From: Plectrocnemia conspersa
Taxonomy: Eukaryota; Arthropoda; Insecta; Trichoptera; Polycentropodidae
Direction: 5' to 3'
Length of the DNA stretch: 64,000 nt
Assembly: GCA_009617715.1 (NCBI GenBank)
Contig: VTFK01000093.1
Coordinates: 1,282,873-1,346,872, forward strand
A program made the translations under genes and the position numbers. The stretch's first letter is position 1. The number at the start of each line of letters is the position of its first letter. Positions 54,194 to 64,000 of the stretch are shown here, piece by piece. The notes under the pieces are model-generated. The model searched no databases, was not told where the DNA came from, and worked only from the letters and a program-made list of their open reading frames with translations.

Positions 54194-54479
54194 TTTTTTT
54201 TATTTATTTATTTTTATTAAATTTTCCGTTGTAACTTGACACGCGTATGACCAATGCGTTACAACGGGACAAATCTGTACCAACTGAGTAAGTTAATCAA
54301 ATATAATGAATACCTACAAGTAAATATAAACCACCAGACACATCATTTATAACCAAAAGATATCACTGCAAACTGCGGCCTTTTTTTTAATAATAGCGCA
54401 TTTTTTTTAAATAAAAATTCGAACCCGCAACCCCAGATTTATTAGTCTGAGACGTTACAGACTACGCTATTCCGGCCCA
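54194..54479 (-). repeat. tRNA-derived SINE
   Basis: Read on the minus strand from 54,479, the head starts GGGCCGGAATAGCGTAGTC. It has an A-box-like TAGCGTAGTCTG and a B-box-like GGTTCGAAT about 50 bases apart, the internal Pol III promoter of a tRNA-derived SINE. A ~200-base body follows, ending at the low-coordinate side in an A-rich AAATA-type tail. The body matches 32,280-32,585. The second box is imperfect, so current transcription is doubtful. Confidence 0.75.
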
Positions 54480-56920
54480 AAATGATTATTAGTATGAGTT
54501 ACTCTCTCTATATTAATTTAAGATGTTGTTCAATCGATGACTCTGACACCCTACAATATAATTCCTCATACTTCCTCAGAAACACTGACACCTATTTTCT
54601 CGGGTATGAACTTGGTTTCAGAGATTTTTTGCTGTCTAGTCATTGTTTTGATATTTTTTAACTATCGTAAAAAAATCATACCATATAAATGTTTATCTTA
54701 CGGTATAGTTCCTTATTGTTTTTAAGAACTCAAAATAAACAGACCTCGAAACGTTGCTATTTTTACGATCTGGTCAGTTCATTCGATATCCATCTATTTT
54801 TTCCCTTTTAATAAGCACCCAGATATCGTGGAGCTCTTGCAGAAAGAACCTTTAAGTTTGCTGCAAGTGTCCGAATACTTGTTTGTGGATAAGCTTAAAT
54901 AGTATCTCTCAATATATTTAAATCAACAGAAAAGGTGGGTTTTCTACGGAGCTTGAGGTCCTTAACACAAGAGTACATATTAAAATTCCGATACATTTAG
55001 AATTAAGTACTGAATCAACCGTTTTAAATCACTACATTTTAGCATAATTGTACTAAAAATGTATTAATAAATGTAGCACAAAAATACGTTTTTTTTTTAA
55101 ATAAATATAAACATGTATGTTTTGGAAAATGTTAATGCAATTAAGATGAGGCTTAAAGATTATCAGACTAACATTTCAAAACAAAGGTAGACAATTTGTA
55201 AAAGTAATTTTACAAATTGTCTACCTTTAATCATGAAAACGTACTACAATATTTCCCAATCAGATAAGTTTAGAGAACCTATATTTTATTTAATTCTTAC
55301 GATTGAATTTCGAATGTCGTTAATATGTGCTAATACGAGAATAGATAACGGAAGAGACACTGGAAAAATAAAACCTTAAATTTTACAATAACGACGGAAA
55401 GAGCAAGTTATACAAAGGTAGTCGAGAGCAAAGGTAACCCAACGCCCACAAGGCCCTGTCTGCAGTAATCTCGGACCGTACATCAAACAAAAAGTTATAA
55501 CATCGTTCCAATAAATTCTTTTAAGAGTTAAACTTATAGTAGAGCGAACGTACGTGAAAAGCAATAAAAAGTTGCCTGATAAAGTATGATCCGTGTATGT
55601 GTTCAAGACAGCGTTTTAGATAACTTTGCTGTTGTACGAATATAATAATGCGCTTTCCATATTTTCATTAAATCAACATTTCAAATGAGCGAATATAATT
55701 AATTAATACTATTTTATGGATACAGCTAGACTTCGTATTTGAAATGCGAACTTTGTTGTAAAACCGATGATCCGCGAAATTGGGTCAAATTATCACTTTA
55801 AACCTTTTGAGCGAATGAATGGAATGTGATTGATTTTACACTTCGTATATTGGTTTGGTAATTAAATATGGTTTGATCAATTTTAATGTTTTAAATATTA
55901 TTTATAATGAAATTTTTATTTATTATATTTAAATTGTAATATAATAACCTTATTTTTAGTTTTATCATATGAATATATGTAAATTAAAACGCGATATTTT
56001 CAGGATTACGAAATTTTTGAATCACCTGATTTTTTACGCTACTCTAAAAATTAGATAGTTAAAATACAAATTTAAAATCCATCGTCAATTTAAGATTCAA
56101 ATTCTTCGAACCCTTGCCTAAGTTTGGAACTAAGTGGCGGAATATATGTTCTCGTCAGTGAGAGATTTGGTAAAAATGATAGGTACCTATAATTAGTTAA
56201 AAAAAAAATTAAATGACTAATAGTGATTCGCAATTTTTGATGATTAATACTGACTTTTGTATAAAATTTATTTCACGAGAATATGAATTAATTGTAATTA
56301 AATTGCCTGGTTTCGAAAAAATAATAATAAACCGTTTATTCAACTGCCCATCATGCATTAACTTTATTTTATTTTTGTTAAATGACGGTTCATATGTATA
56401 TTATAAATACTTAAATTCCACTTTTAGTAACCGATATCGATTGAGATTTTTATTTATAATTATTTCAGATTTCGACAGAGTCAATTTGTGCGATATCCAC
56501 TTTTATTTTTTAATTTTCTTACAGCGGGGAGGCTGCGAGTCATATCACTAGCAACAAGATCACAGGCGAGAACCTGAATTGTTGTTTGTAGAATAGTTTC
56601 TATTATCCATTGTTATTTATTTATGTTCGATAGACGATTGGTATAAGTAATTGAATAGTGCTTGAAACCTAGTGTTCTTCAATTTATATCGTGCCTGAGA
56701 GATCGAAATTAATGCTTAATATATAAGTATTATTTCGATCAATCAAGTTTCTGATTATGTTTACCTCTTGGTAACGCCTATTACGTTACAAATAAATATT
56801 TACTATAAATTAATAAATATATGTACAACGGTATTTATTGCATGCAATTATTTCGAAAATACAAGATTTAAGATTGTAATCGATTTAGAAACTAAAAATT
56901 GACAAAGAAACTTGTGAAGG
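54480..56920. other. Intergenic DNA
   Basis: No supported gene. It includes a perfect hairpin (annotated separately) and a 112-codon plus frame at 56,213-56,551 whose translation is Phe/Ile/Asn-rich without a domain, as random AT-rich DNA gives. Confidence 0.45.
55183..55228. repeat. Perfect 21-bp inverted repeat, 4-nt loop
   Basis: The left arm 55,183-55,203 (AAAGGTAGACAATTTG...) and right arm 55,208-55,228 (...CAAATTGTCTACCTTT) pair at every position around a GTAA loop. It is the longest perfect short-loop hairpin I found in the window. Confidence 0.97.
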
Positions 56921-58000
56921 TTCTCAATACAATTAGATAAATCTACCGACATATCAAATACAGCATAGTTAGCAATCATGCTTAGAATGTATTTTAGTGA
57001 CTTTAGTGTTAAAGAAGAGTTAATAAAACATTTGATAATGAAAGGGCGAAGGGGTGAAAGATATTTATAATATTTTCAAAAATTACATTATTTAAATCAA
57101 CGCTCCTCTACACAAATTGTATGAAATTTTCACTGATTGTGCTCCAGCCATGACAGGTTAAAACAAAAGATTTATTTGCCGCTGCAGAAGTGTTGAAGAA
57201 GTGTTTTTTGAAAATGTTATCAAACTAAATAACAGTATTAGAGCAAATCCTTAATAATACCGGATGTTTAGAGCTCTGCTGGATATTGAAGGATATATAA
57301 CTGACATTATCTTACACACAGAAATAAGATGGGTGTGTAAAATAAATGATCTCAGTCAATTTTTTTTATATTATCAAAAGATTGATGATATCCAATAAAG
57401 TTAAATTCTAAGAATCAATACTGTAAGCAATTAAAAATGTGCATTAATTATTGTACCTAGTTTTTTAATCGGACATCACTGAAAAGCTAAGAAGCTTACA
57501 TTGTTAATGAAAAGGCAAATTTTTAGCTCAAATGATGAGCTCCAAAAAATAATTTAAAGAAAAATTAGCGCTTAGGATATCCCATTCAAGAAAAATCATC
57601 TCGTACATTTCTCAAATATAAATTAAATACTTAGACCTAATGAATTAAATAAATCAGCTTGAGCACTTTTAAAGTAGATTCCCATATTTTTTTCATTAAT
57701 CCATTACGATACATGAAAATTACAGAAATTGCAAATTAAAATTGAAAACTCAATTAAAAATTGGTTTAAGCAAGTAGCTTCAATAGAAAATATTGAACAT
57801 CCGAAATGATGAAATGAACTATTAAGATAATTTGCAACAGATAAAAAAAAATTGTAATCAGGAAATATAAAATACAATCAACTCATTTGTGCGAATCATT
57901 ATATTTAACGATAAATATTATATAATAAACTCGAAATATAGATCGCCAATCACTGATGCAAATCCAAGTGACTGTTTTCAGTTAGAAATATTAACACACA
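56921..58000 (+). mobile_element. Dead hAT transposase relic (ZBED5/SCAND3-like type)
   Basis: Ordered fragments of a hAT-type transposase are readable across frames. They are FSIQLDKSTDISNTA, then LAIMLRMYFSDFSVKEEL, then HKLYEIFTDCAPAMTG (the DGAPAMTG block), then DIILHTEIRWVCKIND (matching DVLYHTEVRWLSRG), then DITEKLRSLHC, and weaker C-terminal pieces near 57,670-57,990. Stops and frame changes separate the blocks, so it is inactive. Terminal repeats were not identified. Confidence 0.88.
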
Positions 58001-58779
58001 TTTCTAACTATGAAAAATGAATCGTAGAAATGCAATACTAAAGATCACATTCATTTCGTTATGTTATATTTATATTTTTCAATTTCGGGGAGATTAGCCT
58101 TGTGAGCTTTGGAAAAAAAATTACCTATTCAGGAGAAGGTAACTTTGAAATCAAGTCTCAGGAGGAGGGCAGCAACTTTTCTAATACCAGGATAGGATAA
58201 ATCATAACAGACCAGCTTAGTCTAGGATATTTATCCAAAGATATAATTGTTACTACTAGCACCAATGACTTTGAAACTGCGTTATAATAGGCAAAAAAGC
58301 TACTGCAATAATATACCCTTAGTTAATATCAGTGATAAGCCTGATGTTCACCTACATATGGAAAGGATATTCTACATATACAAAAAGCTCGGTGGGATTC
58401 AGTTTAAACAGTGCTAATCTTAGATTCCAACATTTATTCCAAAGCAACTGTAGCTCTTCATACCATACAATAATATGATTTTAGTTAATCAGGATTATCA
58501 TAAAAATATACATTTACAACTACCACTGCAGCGTTGTAAATAAACATCTTTTTATATTTGATGATTAAATTTGTTTAACAAAAATGTAGAAAAACTTTCT
58601 TTTTAGTGAAAAATATAAGACTTTAATTTTTGTTTTAGCCAAAACCTAAGCACAACATTTCATCAGTTTTGATTTTCGTTGAATACACCCAGGATATATA
58701 GTACGATTTTTTTTAAATTAAAAATATTTATTCACGTTATTGTATTTCGTTAGTACTATTAATATTCAACTCCCCCAAC
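58001..58779. other. Intergenic DNA
   Basis: No gene is seen. Part of this may be the 3' portion of the hAT element. Confidence 0.4.
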
Positions 58780-59070
58780 AATGGCAAAAGAGAACAACAA
58801 CAGGGCGGATTTTTATTGGTGGTCTGCTTTTTTTTATTGCTTTAACGGTTTTGGGGCTTAAATCACAATCGGCGTCGGGTCGTTTCGGAAAATGAATAAA
58901 AACAGCGGTCGACGAGGCAAATTTTCAAATGCAACATGACACCGCTTAAATAATGGATGCTAACTCAATTTGGCTTTTTTTGTGTTTCAGCCAGATTAAG
59001 CGAGTGCATTTTGGCGTGCTGGCCTATCTGTCATCCGTTTGCGGAAACGTAGCGTTATAGGCAATCGAGA
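58780..59070. other. Balanced-composition non-coding island
   Basis: About 290 bases with words such as GGCGTCGGGTCGTTTCGG. No open frame of note. Candidate conserved element. Confidence 0.3.
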
Positions 59071-59505
59071 GAAAATAACTATCTGTCAAATATAGTTTTA
59101 ATTTAATTAATGGAATTTCGTTTACACTCTGTTCCGAAGCCTATAGATTTAAAGCTATATTTTTGTATGGTATTTTATTATTTATTTAAAACCTTTTGTA
59201 ATATTCAACTACATTTTGATGATGCCAATTAATTATCTGTCTGTGGTATGTTATCTAGAAATATTATAGGCAAATAATGTTGCTTTCAACATAGTTTGAT
59301 AACAAATAAACGCCATATTAAATTTTAATATATTGCGTTCAGATGAGGTTTTTTAATTTTTTATGTTCAAATGTATGATTCATATGTGAATAATAAATAG
59401 TTTTAATACTTAAATAAACAGATAAGGTAATCTGAACAATGAACACTGCAGCAATTCATAAATTGTCTACAATATATATTTTTTGCATATTAATTACTAT
59501 TATAA

Positions 59506-59830
59506 TTATTTTAACTTCACGAGCATACTTTTTAAAAACAATAATGCAAAAAGTGTCTCGAATTTAATATTACTGCTAACCTTTGGTTTTATTATTCCCG
59601 TTATGGAAAAAACCCTTTCCGTTGCTGTTGATGTTGGTCTTATTGTCATTAACGCGTTGGATAAGGCTTCTAATTTATATCTGTTCGCTTTTTATAGATA
59701 TAAAATTTTTTGAACTCTCTTTTTTATGTTCTCTTCTTTCATTCCCTTCTCTGCTTTTCTCTTATTTCCTTCGACTATTGACAAAATAGCATTTTTTAAT
59801 TCTTCTTGAATAGATTTTTTTTCTTAACAA
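59506..59830 (-). mobile_element. hAT transposase C-terminal dimerisation domain relic
   Basis: The minus strand from about 59,690 to a stop at 59,506-59,508 reads YKLEALSNALMTIRPTST, ATERVFSITG and FETLFALLFLKS. This is the hATC dimerisation signature (SxxSERxFSxxG...LLFLK). Upstream codons toward 59,830 are broken by a stop. The fragment belongs to a different hAT lineage from the 57-kb relic. Both plus-strand frames over this interval are shadows. Confidence 0.75.
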
Positions 59831-60359
59831 TATACAATATTCTACTCCTTCTGATTAATGCGAAGAATTTAAATCTATATCCTTCGAAGATGTATTTGGG
59901 TGAATCCCTTTCACTCTAGAGCTAAACGGTTCACAAAGAACTGACTTTACTTTAAATGCCTTTAAAACACATAATTGTTTTGATTTATATTTTAAGCTGA
60001 GGGATCAGTGTAAACAATTTACAACACTTTACGCTACAACTGCATAGTCATAAAACCTAAAAATTTTTTTTGTTGATATTTCATATTGTTCATTGCCATA
60101 AATTAGATCAGTCGGGACTGTCGAACAGAAAACACAAAAGAAATTTCTCCGTCGTACCCACTAATATAGCCGACGACCGGAACTATGCAACTATGGAACT
60201 ATGAAAAAATTATACCTGATAGTAACCGCTCTAACTAGGGACTTCGGGCATAAACGCCAAATAAAAGCAAGACGTTAACCTTTACCGGACCGAGTTAAAG
60301 TTATTTTTGTTTCTGAAATATTTCAAAATTTTTTAATTTCGAGTATTAATCAAGTAATT

Positions 60360-60452
60360 GTCAAAATACTCGATTATCAAGTACTTGAAAAATAGACAAA
60401 AATACTCGAGTATCGAGTACTCGATTACTCGAATTGGAGACTCTACGCGTTC
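60360..60452. repeat. Short TCGAGTA-rich subterminal-type repeats
   Basis: Overlapping words TACTCGAGTATCGAGTACTC and GATTACTCGAATTGG, ending GAGACTCTA, form a cluster of TACTCGA motifs in both orientations. Such clusters are typical next to hAT termini. It lies about 0.7 kb from the minus-strand hATC relic on the side expected for that element's 5' end. Confidence 0.5.
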
Positions 60453-60899
60453 CCCATGTGGCAAAAAATACCTATCAATAAATTCAAGGAACTTGGCTGA
60501 AAGGTTTTATTACTTTCACTTTATTCTCCAGACCTTGTTCATTCCAATTACCATTTATTTTGATCGAACATTTCTTGGACGGAAAAAATTAAATTTTTTA
60601 ATCAAAGCTATTAGTATTAAATAAATAACCGAGAGGTTGGAGAAGATTATTTATTTAAAAATAAATTATTATTTTAAGATTACCAAATATATTCAGTAAA
60701 ATATAATTTTGTATTTAATTAAATTAATCTACATTAACTATTTTTAAACTAACAAACCATATCAATGTATGTTATTAAATATATTTTTCTAACATACCCT
60801 ATATTTTATCAATAAAAATAATTGCTGCTTAGTTTTATGTTAACGATATACTATAAATCACGTAATAAGAATTACACAAATACCTTACAACAAAAGGTT

Positions 60900-61330
60900 C
60901 GAGTGATATAGCGCTGAAAATTCCTCGTGGGTGAACAGTTCACATTCATCAACACCGAAAATGGCATTAACGACGAACGTGTAATACTACTGCATTATCG
61001 ACATCTTACGGATTTTAATCATTTTGGTCTTCAATTACCATCCTTTTGCATCGACGTAGAGAATAGAGAAGATGATGGTAGAATTTCATTAAAGTTGGAA
61101 GCCACAGCTGAGTGCATAATGCAAATGCATTTCCGCCGGTGTTTGTTATGAATTGATTATGGCTTGGACCGCTAGAATACGTTTGTATGCAAACAGCTAT
61201 TGCATCCTTAATCAAACAAAATATTTCCCTCTATCTCTCTCGGCTAAGGAGAGTCGTTGAGGGAAGCAATTAAATCGACGTACATATACACGCATAGCTA
61301 TTCATACTGAATTGCGTTATCCGCTTTATG
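60900..61330. other. Balanced-composition non-coding island
   Basis: About 430 bases of balanced composition with overlapping frames on both strands. The plus frame at 60,927-61,151 lacks a domain and splice context. It is the last island before the satellite. Candidate conserved element. Confidence 0.3.
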
Positions 61331-61780
61331 TGTTATGAATATGACTGCTATGCCATTTGCGTGCAATGTTATGATATAAATGATAAGACTATGTATAGTA
61401 TTCTTTTATTGCTATTGTATAAGAAAATAAATTAATACATAAAAAATTGTTTTCGTTACTAAGCATCTTTTCAAAACCATTTAAAGTTTTTCTGATAAAC
61501 AATAGTTTATTTTAATAATTAATAATGATAAATATATTTTTGAGATTCTAACACATATATACTATTTGCATTACAATTATGAAAATTGCAGTTTAAAATA
61601 TTATCCTAATAAATTCAGAAGATTCTAAATTTGTAATTAAAAACATTTCCACGTCCATATAACTCTGATTGCTATGCTTTTTTGTATACAAATTAATGTA
61701 AAAAAAATTGTTATATTCAATATTATTTTCAAACGGTCTCTACTTTCTTATTTTAAAGCAAAATACCTTATGTCAATTTT
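61331..61780. other. AT-rich intergenic DNA
   Basis: Nothing recognisable; a transition into the satellite. Confidence 0.5.
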
Positions 61781-61799
61781 AAGGCGTAAACCACTAGCA

Positions 61800-64000
61800 A
61801 AAGGGTTAAAATAATTATAATTTTAAACATTTATGCAGTTTTTGGGCTCAAAAGCCTTGTAAATTACCTCAAAATGCACCACCAATTTTTTATATTGACA
61901 AATTTATAGTCTCATATATAATTTTTTAGTCTGAAAATAGTTGCAAAAAACTCAGAAATATATTAGTTTTTTTCTAATAAACATTTAATTTATAACATAA
62001 ATTGTTAGCCTGATAGCTCTAAAAGATTATAAAAAATATAAGCTTTACAGGAGATTTTATGCTCAAAATACACGCAAAAAATCTCAAAAAGCAAAACAAC
62101 AGGTTTGCTATTAAAAATATTAAAGTCTAATTTGTAAGTTTCCACGCTTAAAAGACAATTTTCCTATGATTAAAAACTTATAGCCTTTTGTTGACCTTAA
62201 AATAGTAAAAGAAAAACCTAAATATTCTAAAAATAATTATAAAGTGGGAAAAGTTGTGGCATTTTATTTGATTTTTTGGATAAAAACATTTTTAAAGACC
62301 ACAATAAATCTCACAACTTTTCTGAAGTACACAAATTAATACCCTATTAGATGAGTTTTCGAGCGTTTAAAAAGCGTTTCAAGGGCACAAATTTTAACCT
62401 GTTTAGATCAGCTTTTTAACATTAAATAGCACTAAAATATCAGAATTTTGTAACCCTAATAAAGTAATTGAACCCAGAAAACTTGTAAAAAACCTCAAAA
62501 TCCTTTAAAAAATTTTGAATCACCAACTAATAGGCTATTAAATACGTTTGTAAGCCCAAATCAGAACTTTAAGAACTCGCAAATATCAAAAAAAAATTTC
62601 AAGGAAAAAAATATAAACATAATAAAATCAGTTTTTATGACACTTATAAGCTAAAAAAAAAAAAAATCTGAATTTTTATAATATAATCAGGAATATAAGC
62701 TGTAAATACTCGTACTCAGATTTTTTTTCAAATAATACAAATTCTAGGTTTTTTTTTTTAATGCTATACTTTGAAAAATTAGTTTTTTAGGTTTTTTAAA
62801 ATCATATTAAACATAAAATCAGTTTTAAAAACTTCTAAAAAAAAAAAAAAAAAAAAATTAGCATCAGTATTTTGACACTTTATAAAAAAAAAAAAAATAA
62901 AATATCTGAATTTTTATAATATAATCAGGTATATAAGCTGTAAATACTCGCAAAATACTACAAAAATCTGGATTTTTTTTTTCAAATGATAGCATATTAA
63001 ATAGGTTTTTAATCATAATGCTATACTTTAAAAGTCTTTAAAAATATTAAAATTTTTTTTTTTCAAGGACCCAAATATAACCATAATAAAATCAGTTTCT
63101 TGACACTTATAAGCTAAAAAAAAAAAAAATATCTGAATTTTTATAATATAATCAGGTATATAAGCTGTAAATACTACAAAAATCTGGATTTTTTACAAAA
63201 AATCTGGATTTTTTTTTTCAAATGATAGCATATAAAAGTCTTTGAAAAATAAAAATTTTTTTAAGGATCATAATGCTATACATTTTAAAAGTTTTTGAAA
63301 ATAGCTAAAAAAAAAAAAAATTTTTTTTTTATAAAGGATCAGGGATAAAAATACAAAACCATAATAAAATCAGTTTTTTTGACACTTATAAGCTCAAAAA
63401 AAAAAAAAAATATCTGAATTTTTTTTTTATAATATAATCAGGTAATATAAGCTGTAAATACTAAAAAAAAAAAAAAACTACAAAAATCTGGATTTTTTTT
63501 TTTCAAATGATAGCATATTAAATAGGTTTTTAATCATAATGATAGCATATTAAATAGGTTTTAAAAGTCTTTAAAAATATTTAAAAAAAATTTTTTTTTT
63601 CAAGGACCTAAATATAACCATAATAAAATCAGTTTTTTGACACTTATAAGCTAAAAAAAAAAAAAATATCTGAATTTTTATAATATAATCAGGTATATAA
63701 GCTGTAAATACTCGCAAAATACTACAAAAATCTGGATTTTTTTCCAAATGATAGCATATTAAATAGGTTTTTGATCATAATGCTATACTTTAAAAGTCTT
63801 TGAAAATATAAAAATTTTTTTTCAAGGAAGTAAATATAACCATAATAAAATCAGTTTCTTGACACTTATAAGCTAAAAAAAAAAAAAATATCTGAATTTT
63901 TATAATATAATCAGGTATATAAGCTGTAAATACTCGCAAAATACTACAAAAATCTTTTTTTTTCCAAATGATAGCATATTAAATAGGTTTTTAATCATAA
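61800..64000. repeat. Long-period AT satellite array, running off the window
   Basis: From about 62,600 each unit contains, in order, CATAATAAAATCAGTTT, GACACTTATAAGCT, a poly-A run, TATCTGAATTTTTATAATAT, AATCAGGTATATAAGCTG, TGTAAATACT, ATGATAGCATATTAAATAGG and TTTCAAGGA. The TGTAAATAC landmark recurs at 62,701, 62,939, 63,166, 63,453, 63,703 and 63,925, giving periods of 222-287 bases that vary mostly in homopolymer length. Between about 62,330 and 62,600 a more divergent unit aligns. Between 61,800 and 62,330 similarity is weak but composition is the same. The array continues past the end. Confidence 0.88.

Noticed and set aside
56213..56551. 112-codon plus frame in intergenic DNA
   Set aside because: The translation is low in complexity (Phe, Ile, Asn, Tyr) with no domain, signal or splice context; expected by chance in AT-rich sequence.

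Overview
The window is A+T-rich nuclear DNA (by eye about 70-75% A+T) from an animal, almost certainly an arthropod and probably an insect. The signs are short GT-AG introns, a TATA box followed by an arthropod-type TCAGT initiator, a eukaryotic tRNA-Val gene, brachyurin-like digestive serine proteases, and decayed mariner, hAT and Jockey-type elements. The order of insect cannot be fixed from the sequence. The window is gene-poor: one tRNA gene and three protein genes are supported.

Layout. At 0.4 kb is tRNA-Val(TAC). A dead mariner copy lies at 1.5-2.3 kb, followed by AT-rich DNA with a dispersed ~735-bp repeat at 4.1-4.8 kb. From 9.9 to 14.9 kb is a plus-strand gene for a large, low-complexity, probably muscle-type scaffold protein. 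It has three visible coding exons, eight tandem 22-residue repeats, and either a -1 frameshift or a 47-nt mini-intron near 11.05 kb. From 15 to 27.6 kb there is no gene, only islands of more balanced composition (possible cis-regulatory DNA), a Jockey-like reverse transcriptase relic and the second copy of the dispersed repeat.

From 27.7 to 37.9 kb is a tandem segmental duplication. Each unit carries a complete eight-exon secreted chymotrypsin-fold protease gene (28,774-30,375 and 33,517-34,897). Both keep the His/Asp/Ser triad, a Gly189/Asp226 pocket as in crab collagenase, and an unusual acidic prodomain with a Cys-x2-Cys-x2-Cys core encoded by phase-1 micro-exons. Promoters are conserved: GATA site, TATA box and initiator at identical spacing. 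The second unit is split downstream of the gene by ~2.2 kb containing probable retrotransposon debris. At 40.5-41.9 kb is a stray copy of the last exon and 3' flank of the 10-15 kb gene, lacking its splice acceptor.

From 42 to 61.3 kb there is again no gene. This stretch holds balanced-composition islands, Jockey and hAT relics, a tRNA-derived SINE and two perfect hairpins. From about 61.8 kb to the window edge a long-period AT satellite becomes progressively more regular.

How the genes relate. The two proteases are recent paralogues likely expressed together, perhaps in the gut. The scaffold gene and tRNA have no visible functional link to them. The least familiar item is the protease prodomain and its possible covalent tether to the catalytic domain.
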